NCBI GenBank assembly: GCA_964522665.1
Contig: CAZFVY010000007.1
Coordinates: 43,423 to 107,422, forward strand
Length of the DNA: 64,000 nucleotides
Source of the DNA: CAZFVY01 sp964522665
GTDB lineage: Bacteria > Verrucomicrobiota > Verrucomicrobiia > Limisphaerales > CAZFVY01
Reading direction: 5' to 3'
Below are positions 17,752-26,540 of the stretch, piece after piece. The notes under the pieces are model-generated. The model searched no databases. It was given only the letters and a program-made list of their open reading frames with translations, and was not told where the DNA came from. Every line of letters begins with the position of its first letter. The first letter of the stretch is position 1. Both the position numbers and the translations under genes were made by a program.

Positions 17752-19148
17752 ACCGCCAACCGTCCCGTCGTGAACTCCTCGCCGCCCAGCGCCACGCCAG
17801 CCTGACCCGGCGTCACTTTCTGCGGGGCCTCGGCGCCTGCCTCGCGCTGCCCGCGTTTGAATCGTTGCGTCCGCTGGGCGCGATGGCCTCGCCGGCCGCC
17901 GGGCGGTTGGCCGCCACCGCCAGCGGCGCCCCGCTCCGGACGGCGTTCATCTATTTTCCAAACGGCGCCATCCCGGGCGCCTGGTGGCCGTCGGGTGAAG
18001 AAAAGGACTTTGAACTCGGTCGCACGCTCAAACCTTTGGAACCGTCCCGTTCGATGGTGCAAATTCTGAGCGGACTCGATCACAAGAACGCCGAGGCGGG
18101 GCGCGACGGCGGCGGCGACCACGCCCGTGGCAACGGCGTTTTCCTGACCGGGGCGCGCTTGAAAAAGAGCGCCACCGACGTTCAGGCGGGCATTTCAATC
18201 GATCAGGTCATGGCCCGCGAAGTCGGCCACCTGACCCGTTTCCCGTCGCTCGAGTTGACGTGCGACTATGTTCGCAAGGCCGGCGCGTGTGACTCGGGCT
18301 ATTCCTGCGCCTACCAGTACAACGTTTCCTGGAGTTCGCCCACGACCCCGATGTCGCCCGAGTTCAATCCGCGCCAGGTCTTCGAGCGGATGTTCGGGAC
18401 CGGCTCGCCCGCGGAGCGCCCCGCGAGCTTGAAGGCGCGCCAGGAAGAGCAGCGTTCGTTGCTCGATTTCGTCCTTACCGACGCGCGCGACATGCAGCGC
18501 CGCCTCGGACGCCGTGACCGCGAGAAACTCGACCAATACCTGACTGGCGTGCGCGAGGTCGAGACCCGCATCCAACGCGCGGAACAATTCGGCAAGGTCA
18601 AGGACCCGGGCGTCGAGGCTCCGATCGGCGTTCCGTCGGAATACGAGGACTACGTGCAGTTGATGTACGACATGATGGCGCTGGCGTTTCAGACCGATTC
18701 GACCCGCGTCGCCACGCTTTTGCTGGCGCACGACGGCAGCAATCGCTCGTTCGCCGAGATCGGCATCCCTGAGGGGCATCATGATCTGTCGCATCATTTC
18801 GGCAGCGCCACGAAGATTCAAAAGGTGTCGGAAATCGATCTGTGGTACGTGAAGCAGTTCGCGAAGTTTTTGCAGAAACTGCAGCAGACGAAGGACGTGG
18901 ACGGCCAATCGCTCCTCCACAACTCGATGATCGTCTATGGCGGCGGCAACGCGGACGGCAACCGTCACACCCACGTTAATCTTCCGATCGTCCTTGCCGG
19001 CGCCGGCGGCGGCGCGCTCACGCCCGGCCGCTACGTGAAGCACGGCGGCAAACCGACCACCAATCTCTTCCTGACGATGGCCGATCACCTCGGCCTCAAG
19101 AACCTCGATAAATTCGGCGATTCCACGGGCCGCCTCGAAGGGGTCTAA
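17748..19148 (+). CDS. DUF1552 family protein, predicted Tat substrate
   Basis: 466 residues from the ATG at 17748, which overlaps the upstream stop by ATGA. The N-terminus carries a twin-arginine-type leader (LTRRHFLRGLGACLALPAFE). The rest follows DUF1552: RTAFIYFPNGAIPGAWWPSG, ILSGLDHKNAEAG, HARGNGVFLTGA, SIDQVMAREVG, FPSLELTCDY, TRVATLLLAHDGSNRSF, HHDLSHHFG and LVYGGGNADGNRHTHVNLPI. The fold is related to sulfatase/alkaline-phosphatase-like DUF1501 proteins. The activity is not established. Tight coupling to the cytochrome/DUF1592 gene implies they act together outside the cytoplasm. Confidence 0.92.
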   Translation: MNRQPSRRELLAAQRHASLTRRHFLRGLGACLALPAFESLRPLGAMASPAAGRLAATASGAPLRTAFIYFPNGAIPGAWWPSGEEKDFELGRTLKPLEPSRSMVQILSGLDHKNAEAGRDGGGDHARGNGVFLTGARLKKSATDVQAGISIDQVMAREVGHLTRFPSLELTCDYVRKAGACDSGYSCAYQYNVSWSSPTTPMSPEFNPRQVFERMFGTGSPAERPASLKARQEEQRSLLDFVLTDARDMQRRLGRRDREKLDQYLTGVREVETRIQRAEQFGKVKDPGVEAPIGVPSEYEDYVQLMYDMMALAFQTDSTRVATLLLAHDGSNRSFAEIGIPEGHHDLSHHFGSATKIQKVSEIDLWYVKQFAKFLQKLQQTKDVDGQSLLHNSMIVYGGGNADGNRHTHVNLPIVLAGAGGGALTPGRYVKHGGKPTTNLFLTMADHLGLKNLDKFGDSTGRLEGV

Positions 19149-19362
19149 GCGCCGGATGGCGCTCACTTACGCCCGCGAAGAGATGGCGCGCGGCGCCCTG
19201 AGCGACGCGCGGCGCCGCGATCGGCGGCCCGTTGGTTGCCCTCGGGTTGGGCGACGGGCAGCGCTCCTCCCCACGGGTACAACGCCGGTTGGCACGCGAG
19301 GCGCAGTTCGGCATCGTGTGCGGCGCGGCGCGACCAAGGCCAGAAACGCGCCGTTGTCCAGC

Positions 19363-19377
19363 GGTGGGGCGAGGCTC
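19363..19377 (+). repeat. Half copy of the GGTGGGGCGAGGCTC element
   Basis: One 15-bp boundary (GGTGGGGCGAGGCTC) stands alone 42 bp before the complete copy at 19420-19575. No matching right boundary was seen for it. Confidence 0.7.
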
Positions 19378-19419
19378 GGACAAGTCGAGCTCGTGCCACC
19401 GCGCCGGGGGAATCCCACT

Positions 19420-19575
19420 GGTGGGGCGAGGCTCCGCCGAGCCGTGGAAAGTTCGAGCGAGCCGCTGCCGTCTGGACCTAATCACGGCTCGCCCACCTAC
19501 GCCTATGGCTTCGGCGCGGTCGATGGTTTGTCGCGCCGGAGCGAGAGCGAAGGCGGAGCGGAGCCTCGCCCCACC
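19420..19575. repeat. GGTGGGGCGAGGCTC inverted-repeat element, copy A (156 bp)
   Basis: Bounded by GGTGGGGCGAGGCTC (19420-19434) and its reverse complement GAGCCTCGCCCCACC (19561-19575). Internal blocks CCGAGCCGTGGAAAGTTC and TCACGGCTCGCCCACCT... are shared with copy C, which has exactly the same length. It lies in a 597-bp gap (19149-19745) with no convincing gene; open frames across it read only repeat sequence. It is MITE-like in form, with no transposase inside. Confidence 0.8.
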
Positions 19576-19665
19576 TTGACACGAAGGTGTAAGGACACTG
19601 GCCGCGGTTTGCAGGCGCGGACCGAGGCGTTGCAGGATTGCCAAGCTACCGAACGGACGAGTAAA

Positions 19666-19704
19666 CGAAAAACCCAGCGCGGTCATGGGCTGCCGCGCTG
19701 GGTT
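19666..19704 (-). terminator. Rho-independent terminator for the exported-protein cluster
   Basis: A perfect 12-bp stem AACCCAGCGCGG (19671-19682) / CCGCGCTGGGTT (19693-19704) with a 10-nt loop. On the minus strand the stem is followed by TTTTTCG. It lies about 42 nt beyond the stop of the leftward gene at 19746, as expected for termination of that transcript. Confidence 0.85.
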
Positions 19705-19745
19705 GTTACTCAACAACCGACTGACTCTACCAGTCCCGAACCTCC

Positions 19746-20816
19746 TTAAAAATTCAGCGACGTGATTGGTCCGCCATCGGTGCCGCGCTCGACTTTCATA
19801 TTTTGCACGGCGACGAAATTGTTCGTGTAGCCCGGATCGGTTGATTGATAGGTGGTGTCCTGGATGGACGCGAGGAGGGCATTGCGAACCAGGATTTGAT
19901 TCGCGCTCAAGCCGCCGACGCGATTGACAACGTGCTCATAGCCCCAGAGACCATAGCTGCCATTGGCGACGTTGGCCGGCGTATAAGGAACGCCCTGGAA
20001 GGTCAAGGCGGTCGCGGTGTTGGTGATGACGTTGAAGTCAGCGAGACCGAGGTAGCCAATGGCGCTCGGAACGGACGCGACGACCGCGCGAACCAGGGAG
20101 CCGGAGGAGTAGCCGTTGGTGGTGATTAAGCCGCCGACGCCGTTCGTCGCCCAGAGGAGCGGGGTGCCGGAGAACGCAATGTCTTTTTCAACCGAGATGC
20201 GGGAGCCGGAACCAGAGTCACGACCAATCAGGTAAACCGGGTTCGGGCTGGCGCCGCCGAGGTAGGTGGCGGGCATGCCGAAGTCACCGGACGCGGTCAT
20301 CAACAAGACGGCTTGCTCACGCGTGATATTGCTGATACCGGCCAAGGCGTTGTTCTTGCAATAGACGAACGGCACCACGCCGACGATCGAACGGTCGAAC
20401 GCGGAGTCCGGGATCGGCGGGCTGGCCGCGCCGGGATACACGTCGGAGAACGCCACGTCCGGAACCTTGTTGATCAGGGCGCCGGTGGGGTTCGAGGGAT
20501 CCGTCACCCCGATCGCCGCCTGATTCTTGACCGCGGTCATGCCGGTTCCCGAACCCGAGAAAGCGAGCGCGATCGTTACCGTCGTCGCGCCCAAGGCGCT
20601 GACTTTGTTCGAGATCGTGCCGATGTAACTGATGGTGCCGGCGGACGCGCTGTTCGTGTACGAGGTCAACGAGCCGGTATCATAAAGGGTCGGCACGCGG
20701 TTGAGGACGTTGGCCCGGAAGGCCGTCGAACCGGTGACCGTCAATTGTACCTGCCCATGGGCGGTGGTACCGAGGATGCCGACCAAGGCGGCCAACAGGG
20801 TATTACGAGTTTTCAT
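19746..20816 (-). CDS. Exported PstS-like (phosphate-binding-fold) protein
   Basis: 356 residues. Signal peptide MKTRNTLLAALVGILGTTAHGQ. The mature part shows the order of a type-2 periplasmic-binding-protein fold of the PstS-like family: LTVTGSTAFRANVL near the start, AFSGSGTGM, DVAFSDVYPG, VVPFVYCKNNALAGISNITR and RDSGSGSR. Phosphate ABC transporters use similar loops (GSTA, GSGSG, SGT) to hold the anion. No pst permease or ATPase genes are nearby, so it is not a standard transporter component. It lies with two further exported proteins on the same strand and ends at a strong terminator. Ligand unknown. Confidence 0.75.
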   Translation of the reverse strand: MKTRNTLLAALVGILGTTAHGQVQLTVTGSTAFRANVLNRVPTLYDTGSLTSYTNSASAGTISYIGTISNKVSALGATTVTIALAFSGSGTGMTAVKNQAAIGVTDPSNPTGALINKVPDVAFSDVYPGAASPPIPDSAFDRSIVGVVPFVYCKNNALAGISNITREQAVLLMTASGDFGMPATYLGGASPNPVYLIGRDSGSGSRISVEKDIAFSGTPLLWATNGVGGLITTNGYSSGSLVRAVVASVPSAIGYLGLADFNVITNTATALTFQGVPYTPANVANGSYGLWGYEHVVNRVGGLSANQILVRNALLASIQDTTYQSTDPGYTNNFVAVQNMKVERGTDGGPITSLNF

Positions 20817-20866
20817 GTCTATTAGGTAGGTGTTCTGCTGCGGGGTTGGGTTGTTTTAGGATTCGA

Positions 20867-21691
20867 CTATTTCGATAAATCAGCGCTGACGCGGGGTTGG
20901 GAACGACGGACCGCCCAGAAAAGCAGGCCCAGGCCGCCGAGTAACAGGGCGACCGAACCCGGCTCCGGCACGGCCGTAAAAGTGGTGGTGCCGTCGGAGT
21001 GGAAATCAAAGAAGCCTTTGAGGACTCCGTTCCCCGAGCCAGGAACCATCTGATAGAAATCCGAACGGATCAACCCGCTGAAGACGCTCGGGGTGGTGTT
21101 CTCAATGCTGCCCTGGCCGAACGTGTTGTTCAGATTGCCGACCAGTCCGGCGAGTTGCGTGTAGGAGTTAGGATCGCTCGAAGGAATGATTACCGCGGTC
21201 GAGGTATTGCTAATCGGGTTGAGCGCCGTGCCCGCGCTCCACGGTTTGGCGCCCGCGATCGAGCCGTTGCCGGCGATGCCGTTGATGGTGGAAGAAACGA
21301 TGCTTTGGCCCGAGTTCGACTTGCTTACCCAAGGCAGCGCGGTCGTGTTTACGTTGGCGCGGGGCGCGGTCAACCAGAGCGTGTTCTGCGGATAGGTCGC
21401 GTCACCGGCGCCGGGACGGACGGCGCCAATCACCGCGAAGTTTAGGTTACCCAATCCCGGGTAGGCCGAGTTAAGTTGGGAAACCGTGTATTGGGTGATG
21501 TTGAGGATCGTGCCAGGAGCCGCGTTGACGTAATTGAGAACCGAGCCGATGTCCACCTCGAGGTTCGGACTGCCGGTTTGGGCAAAGACCAGCATCAAGT
21601 CCCGGTCAGCGTAGTTAAACGACTGGGCTTGGAGGGAAGCGGCCCCGGAGAGGGCGGCGGTGGCTAGCAGCGCGATGGGCAGTCTTTTCAT
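20867..21691 (-). CDS. PEP-CTERM sorted exported protein
   Basis: 274 residues from the ATG at 21691 (a TTG four codons upstream is less likely). Signal peptide MKRLPIALLATAALSGAASLQAQ. The N-terminal domain begins FNYADRDLMLVFAQTG...LEVDIGSVLNYV and is shared with the next gene upstream. The C-terminus is a textbook PEP-CTERM signal: VPEPGSVALLLGGLGLLFW followed by AVRRSQ, i.e. Pro-Glu-Pro motif, transmembrane helix and basic end. PEP-CTERM proteins are cleaved by exosortase and linked to exopolysaccharide export; no exosortase gene is in this window. The function of the mature protein is unknown. Confidence 0.9.
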   Translation of the reverse strand: MKRLPIALLATAALSGAASLQAQSFNYADRDLMLVFAQTGSPNLEVDIGSVLNYVNAAPGTILNITQYTVSQLNSAYPGLGNLNFAVIGAVRPGAGDATYPQNTLWLTAPRANVNTTALPWVSKSNSGQSIVSSTINGIAGNGSIAGAKPWSAGTALNPISNTSTAVIIPSSDPNSYTQLAGLVGNLNNTFGQGSIENTTPSVFSGLIRSDFYQMVPGSGNGVLKGFFDFHSDGTTTFTAVPEPGSVALLLGGLGLLFWAVRRSQPRVSADLSK

Positions 21692-21756
21692 GGGTAAGTT
21701 CAAGGTTTTCGGCGTCGCAGTTTGGGGGTTTGTGGTGAGCTTCGGTTACGGTCAAA

Positions 21757-22677
21757 TCAAGGGGTCGTCTCGACGATGTAGAAGGTCGAGGCGCTGGAAG
21801 TCGTGTCGGTCAGCGAAAGGGTTCCCCCCGTGCCGGCCACGGTCTGGCCCAAAATGGTCCAGGCGTTTAAAGGCGTGGTCAACCCGTTCGCGCCGATCGA
21901 GCGCAACCGATAGTTCCCGCCGGCGCCGCTGGTGAAACTCACGGTGGATACGCCGCCGGAGCGGGTGACGCCAAGAATCTTCGCGGGCGTCAGCACGGGC
22001 GCCGCGCCGGCGGCGGCGAAGGTCAGGACGCCCGCCTGGCTGAGGGTGAAGGTCCCGACCTGCACGGACGGCCCTTTGGGCGTGTTATTGTCCACGCTCA
22101 CCTCGTAAAAGCGCGCGGCGGCGGGGAACGGGCTTTCCACGTTGAAAGGCGCCAGCCCACTGATTGTGCCCACGTCAAGCAGGCCGCCGCCGGACGCGAT
22201 GAACGTGTAGGAAGAACTGTCGCTCGGTGAGACGACATAGACCTCCGTGGCGTTGGTGCCGGTCAGGGCTTCGGCTTGCACGCCGACGAAATCGATCTTC
22301 GAGCGGAGCTGCCCCCATTTGCTGCCCGAAATGTTCGCGGGCGTATCGCCGGCGGCGCCGTCGGTCAACCAAGCGCGCCGCGAGGCGTCCTCGGCCCCGG
22401 TGCAGGCCAGCAGCGCGAAGCTGGTTCCGGAAAGGGTATTATTGAAGTTGGATTTAACCAGGGCCAGATTCCAATTCGTGACTGTCGTTTGAAAGCCGGC
22501 GGCGCGACCGAGGTAATTGCTGACCGAGCCGAGATCGAACTCGACGTCTTGAAACCCGGCTTGGCGGAAGACCAGCAGCAAATCGGTGTTCCCGTAGGTA
22601 AAGGCGCTGGCCGTTTGCAGCCAGCCCGCGAACAGGAGGATTCCCGCTGCGATCAACGTTCGTTTCATTGACCTCAT
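21757..22677 (-). CDS. Exported paralogue of the adjacent PEP-CTERM protein, different C-terminus
   Basis: 306 residues; either ATG (22677 or 22668) is possible, giving signal peptide MKRTLIAAGILLFAGWLQTASA. The start of the mature chain (FTYGNTDLLLVFRQAGFQDV followed by EFDLGSVSNYLG) aligns with FNYADRDLMLVFAQTG...LEVDIGSVLNYV of the neighbour, and both have SSSYTFIASGG/DPNSYTQLAGL-like middles. Instead of a PEP-CTERM anchor it ends in the Y-R-L...W...FYIVETTP module used by other large exported proteins here. Function is unknown; duplication followed by exchange of the C-terminal sorting module is inferred. Confidence 0.8.
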   Translation of the reverse strand: MRSMKRTLIAAGILLFAGWLQTASAFTYGNTDLLLVFRQAGFQDVEFDLGSVSNYLGRAAGFQTTVTNWNLALVKSNFNNTLSGTSFALLACTGAEDASRRAWLTDGAAGDTPANISGSKWGQLRSKIDFVGVQAEALTGTNATEVYVVSPSDSSSYTFIASGGGLLDVGTISGLAPFNVESPFPAAARFYEVSVDNNTPKGPSVQVGTFTLSQAGVLTFAAAGAAPVLTPAKILGVTRSGGVSTVSFTSGAGGNYRLRSIGANGLTTPLNAWTILGQTVAGTGGTLSLTDTTSSASTFYIVETTP

Positions 22678-22864
22678 CTTGGCGTGCGCGACGCCAACGC
22701 ACTAGCGCTCTGCGGACATCGACCGGCATATTTTGGACACCGCGCCATCGGCCCGCCCACAAACGCTCTCCCGGGGGAAACCCGGGCGTGAAACCCGCTC
22801 TCCGACCGGACTGTTGCGCAATTGTAACTTGAGTCAAACGGCGAATGCCGGTAGTCCCTGAACC

Positions 22865-23638
22865 GTGCGAAAACTCGCCTTATGGCTCCTGCTGGCGCTG
22901 CTGCCGACCCGCGCCACCATGGCGGCCGAAGCGACGACGGTGCGCCTGACCGGCGTCGCGCAGGTAGCCCATGCCGCGCGCGCCTATGGCATCGTCCTCC
23001 CGGCCGGAGACTACGCGACCTGGACCATCGGGAGTGAGCAAGCCGGCTGGCGGCTGGTCGGGCTGGACTTGAAGACTGGGGCGGCGGCTTTTCGGCGGGG
23101 TACCAATCAGTTCACCGCGCGGCTCGGCTCGGCCGCGGTTCGCGCGGTTGATCCGTACTTCAACCCTGCGGAATTCTCCGTCGGAACGGGCGGCGGCGAA
23201 CCGCCGATGATTCGCTGGCATCGCCTCGGCGGCGCCGGCGAACCGCCGGTGGGCGGCGCTCCCGGCCCGGGGCACGCCGCGTCCGCGGATTACGTCGGTT
23301 CGTTGCGCCAGTATGCGCAGAGCCTTCCGCCCGAGGAACGCCCCGCGATCCAAGCGGAGCTGAACCGTTATGCCGCCGAACCGCTCGGGCCAGGCTCACC
23401 GACCGCCGTCCCGGGCAACCCATCGTCGAACGCCGCCACGGGCGCCTCACCTCAGCCAGACGGCCAATCTCAGTCGGAGGCGACCACTGCGGCGGGGCCG
23501 GAGCCAGGCAGTTTGCAGGGTGACGGCCGCGAGATCGGCGCGTTACGGCAACAACTGCGCGCGGAATCCGACCCCGAGGCGCGCCGGCGGATTCAACTGC
23601 AATTGGCCGGCTACACGGCGCCGGCGATCGCGCCGTAG
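22865..23638 (+). CDS. Exported hypothetical protein
   Basis: 257 residues with a GTG start (22865) and a signal peptide MRKLALWLLLALLPTRATMA. The mature N-terminal half (TTVRLTGVAQVAHAARAYGI, YATWTIGSEQAGWRLVGLDL) is short and beta-rich. The second half is low-complexity, rich in Gly, Pro, Ala, Ser and Gln, with two short charged helices (YAQSLPPEERPAIQAELNRY and GALRQQLRAESDPEARRRIQ) that resemble each other. I do not recognise the family. No ATG start would retain the leader. It is divergent from the exported cluster on its left. Confidence 0.65.
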   Translation: MRKLALWLLLALLPTRATMAAEATTVRLTGVAQVAHAARAYGIVLPAGDYATWTIGSEQAGWRLVGLDLKTGAAAFRRGTNQFTARLGSAAVRAVDPYFNPAEFSVGTGGGEPPMIRWHRLGGAGEPPVGGAPGPGHAASADYVGSLRQYAQSLPPEERPAIQAELNRYAAEPLGPGSPTAVPGNPSSNAATGASPQPDGQSQSEATTAAGPEPGSLQGDGREIGALRQQLRAESDPEARRRIQLQLAGYTAPAIAP

Positions 23639-23699
23639 GGCAAGTGCGCGGCGGCGCGGCGCCGAGCCTCGAGTCTGTCGCAGCCGCGCGGTTTCGCGC

Positions 23700-24584
23700 T
23701 CAGGCCAGCCCGAGATTCTTGACGATTTCGGTGGTCGAGTGGGGTTTGTTGAGCGTGTAGAAATGGATGCCGGGGGCGCCTTCGCGGAGGAGTTCGGCGC
23801 ATTGCTCGGTCGCGTACTCGATCCCGAACGCGGTCGTCAATTCGTCGTGGTCACCGAGCGCCTCCAGGCGTTCCAGAAAGCGGGCTGGCATCGTGGCGCC
23901 GCACATCGTGGTGAAGCGTTTGATCTGGCCCGCGCTTAGGACGGGCAATATCCCGGGGCAAATCGGCACGGTGACGCCGAGCTTTGTGAGATAATCGCGG
24001 AATTTGAAAAAGTCCGCGTTATCGAAAAACAACTGGGTCAACACGAAGTCCGCGCCGCAATCGATCTTGGCCTTGAGCCGATCCCAATCGGCGTATTTGC
24101 CTTCCTTGCAGGCGATGTGGCCTTCGGGAAATCCCGCGGTGCCAACGCTGAAGCCACCGAGTTCGCGGATGAAGCGAACCAACTCATAGGAGAATTCGAA
24201 GCCGCCTTCGGTCTTCTTGAAATCGCCGCCGCCCGGCGGATCGCCGCGCAACGCCAGGATGTTCGTGATGCCGCGCGCCCGCGCTTCCGCGAGCACGCCG
24301 GCCAGTTCGGCCTTCGTCGCGTTGACGCACGTGAGATGCGCCATCGCGGTCAACTGATGCTCGCGCTGAATGCGCTCGACGATCATCAGCGTCTTCTCGC
24401 GGGTGCTCCCGCCCGCGCCGTAGGTGACCGAACAATAGTCGGGGCGCAACCGCATCAACGCAGGGATGGTTTTCTCCAGCAGGTTGCGGTCGCCTTCCTC
24501 CGTTTTCGGGGGGAAAAACTCGAACGAAATCACCGGCCGATTCGCCGCTTTTTTCGCCACGTGAATGTCTCGAATGAATTGCAC
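23700..24584 (-). CDS. metF: Methylenetetrahydrofolate reductase
   Basis: 294 residues, cytoplasmic. It reduces 5,10-methylenetetrahydrofolate to 5-methyltetrahydrofolate with an FAD cofactor, supplying the methyl group for methionine synthesis. Motifs: VISFEFFPPKTEEGDRNL near the N-terminus with the catalytic Glu, DYCSVTYGAGGSTREKTL, MAHLTCVNATKAEL, ILALRGDPPGG, FSVGTAGFPEGH and DFVLTQLFFDNADFFKFRD. The length matches bacterial MetF. No S-box or other riboswitch was recognised upstream. The dehydrogenase gene upstream ends 76 bp before this start, so the two may be co-transcribed. Confidence 0.95.
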   Translation of the reverse strand: MQFIRDIHVAKKAANRPVISFEFFPPKTEEGDRNLLEKTIPALMRLRPDYCSVTYGAGGSTREKTLMIVERIQREHQLTAMAHLTCVNATKAELAGVLAEARARGITNILALRGDPPGGGDFKKTEGGFEFSYELVRFIRELGGFSVGTAGFPEGHIACKEGKYADWDRLKAKIDCGADFVLTQLFFDNADFFKFRDYLTKLGVTVPICPGILPVLSAGQIKRFTTMCGATMPARFLERLEALGDHDELTTAFGIEYATEQCAELLREGAPGIHFYTLNKPHSTTEIVKNLGLA

Positions 24585-24660
24585 TCGCCGGAGTATGCCT
24601 AATCACCGTGCGGCATCAAGGCGAGACCGGCACGAGCTGAGCTTGAGCGCGGACCGCCGC

Positions 24661-25614
24661 TCAATCGACGACGTTGCGCAACTCGCCGTTCAGATAGGCC
24701 CGCAGGTTGGCGACGGCGATTTTCATCAGGCGCGCGCGCGCGGCGCGGGTGGCCCAGGCGATGTGCGGCGTCACGAGGCAATTCTTGGCGGTGAGGAGCG
24801 GATTTCCGGCGCTGGGCGGTTCGACGGAGAGGACATCGACGGCGGCGCCGGCGATCCGCCCCGCGTTCAAGGCGTCGGCCAACGCCGCTTCATCGATCAG
24901 CGGCCCGCGGCTGGTGTTAATCAAATAGGCCGTCGGTTTCATCCGTGCGATCCGCGCGGCGTTCACGACTTCCTTGGTCGCGGGCGTCAACGGGCAGTGC
25001 AGGCTGATGACGTCGCTTTGGGAGAAGATTTCATCGAGTTCAACCCATTCGATGTTCGCGTAAGTGGGCCGGGGTTGGCGCGAGCGGGCCGCCAGGACCT
25101 TCATCCCAAACGCGGTGGCGAGTTGGGCCACCGCTTCGCCGATTCGGCCCAACCCGACCAACCCAAGCGTCAAGCCGTCCAACTCAATCAACGGAAAGTC
25201 CCAATAGGAGAAGTCAGGGGAGCGGGTCCAGCGTCCTTCACGCGTCGTGCGCGCGTGATGGCCGACCTGCAGCACGAGTTCGAGCAGCAGCGCCATGGTC
25301 ATTTGCGCGACCGAACGAGTCCCGTACGCCGGGACATTCGTGACCAGAATGCTGCGTTCGCGCGCGGCCGCCACATCGACGATATTGTAACCGGTCGCCA
25401 ACACGCCGATGTATTTCAACTCGGGCAATTGGAAGAGATGGTCGCGGTTGACGATCGTCTTATTCGTGAGAACCACCGTGGCGCCACCGGACCGCGCCAC
25501 CACGTCCCCGAGCGCGGTGCGATCGTGAATCTCGCACGCGCCCAGGCTTTTCAGTTCGTCCCAGTCGAGATCCCCGGGATTAAGCGTATATCCATCCAAA
25601 ACAACGATTTTCAT
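24661..25614 (-). CDS. D-2-hydroxyacid dehydrogenase (glycerate dehydrogenase type)
   Basis: 317 residues from the ATG giving MKIVVLDGYTLNPGDLDW; an ATG two codons upstream also fits. It is an NAD(P)-dependent 2-hydroxyacid dehydrogenase: Rossmann motif GLVGLGRIGEAVAQLA, LHCPLTPATKEVVNA, LINTSRGPLIDEAALADAL with the catalytic Arg region, AAVDVLSVEPP with the Glu, and CLVTPHIAWATRAAR with the catalytic His. The N-terminal LDGYTLNPGDLDW and the overall length resemble glycerate dehydrogenases (hydroxypyruvate reduction), but substrate cannot be fixed from sequence. It is upstream of metF on the same strand, so a link to serine/one-carbon metabolism is plausible. Confidence 0.9.
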   Translation of the reverse strand: MKIVVLDGYTLNPGDLDWDELKSLGACEIHDRTALGDVVARSGGATVVLTNKTIVNRDHLFQLPELKYIGVLATGYNIVDVAAARERSILVTNVPAYGTRSVAQMTMALLLELVLQVGHHARTTREGRWTRSPDFSYWDFPLIELDGLTLGLVGLGRIGEAVAQLATAFGMKVLAARSRQPRPTYANIEWVELDEIFSQSDVISLHCPLTPATKEVVNAARIARMKPTAYLINTSRGPLIDEAALADALNAGRIAGAAVDVLSVEPPSAGNPLLTAKNCLVTPHIAWATRAARARLMKIAVANLRAYLNGELRNVVD

Positions 25615-25850
25615 CAGCATTCAAACAGCGCCAGGCTATCGGATGCGCCGACCCTAAGGCGCCGCCGACTGTGTCGCGACCACCTGTAGCGGAACGATCA
25701 TCCCTTGGCAAGAAAGGCTCGCGGAGATGAACTGACGTCAGCGATTTAAATCCGCGGAACGGCCGAATGCTTCCGACGAGAAATGGGGATTCGCGACTGA
25801 CTTTTATTGGGGGTTGACTGCTCTGGCATGGTCCGGTAGCAAGCATCCAC

Positions 25851-26516
25851 GTGAATGGTCGGAGTAATCATCCGCCTGAGCATTTGGTCATCGTTGAGCG
25901 GGTGGGCGAGGACCTGGTCGCGCATGGTTTTGTCAGCCGGACATTGGCGCATAGCGAGCGTCGGGTTCCCCACACGACCGTGCTGATCGTCCCAGTTTTC
26001 GATGGCTCGAACGAGGTCTTGATCCATCGCCGCGGGGCGCGCGTGATCGGCGCCGGCAAGTGGGACTTCGCGGGGGGGCACGTGAACTTCACTCCCGGCG
26101 CGCTGCAGGGCGCCAGCGGCCTGCTCGGCTGGATCGAGGCGACGGCTTTGCGCGAGGCGCGGGAAGAAATCTGGATCTCCGTGAACGGCAAACCCTTCAT
26201 CATTGGCGAAGGCGCGGTCTTCCGTCGCACGCGTCCGGGTGAGTTGGAGGCAGACGAGCCAATGAATCTTGAGTTTTCCACGGGGTTTACCGTCCAGCTT
26301 CCCGCGACGGCGGACGTGGTGATGGCTGACGAAGGGTGCGACGGAGCGGTGGAAATCCTCGAAACGCGCCGCATCGCCGCGCCGGCGCTTGAAGCTTGGT
26401 TTCAGCGCCAGCCGGATGATTTTGCGGACGGCGCGGCGCGCATCCTTTCCCGCGGATTACTGGGTGGGTGGTTGAACCTTTCATCGGAAAGGTCGCTGCC
26501 GGCTGGTTCGGGGTGA
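25851..26516 (+). CDS. Nudix hydrolase-like protein
   Basis: 221 residues with a GTG start. A Nudix-type core is visible: TTVLIVPVFDGSNEVLIHRR, GAGKWDFAGGHVNFTPG and the catalytic helix EATALREAREEIWISV (RExxEE). The spacing between the first Gly pair and REAREE is longer than in the consensus (insert QGASGLLGWIEA), so the Nudix box is non-canonical. Nudix enzymes hydrolyse nucleoside diphosphates linked to another moiety; the substrate here is unknown. The gene converges on the NACHT gene with 24 bp between stops. Confidence 0.75.
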   Translation: MNGRSNHPPEHLVIVERVGEDLVAHGFVSRTLAHSERRVPHTTVLIVPVFDGSNEVLIHRRGARVIGAGKWDFAGGHVNFTPGALQGASGLLGWIEATALREAREEIWISVNGKPFIIGEGAVFRRTRPGELEADEPMNLEFSTGFTVQLPATADVVMADEGCDGAVEILETRRIAAPALEAWFQRQPDDFADGAARILSRGLLGGWLNLSSERSLPAGSG

Positions 26517-26540
26517 TTGATGCGGCCGTGGAACAGTGGG

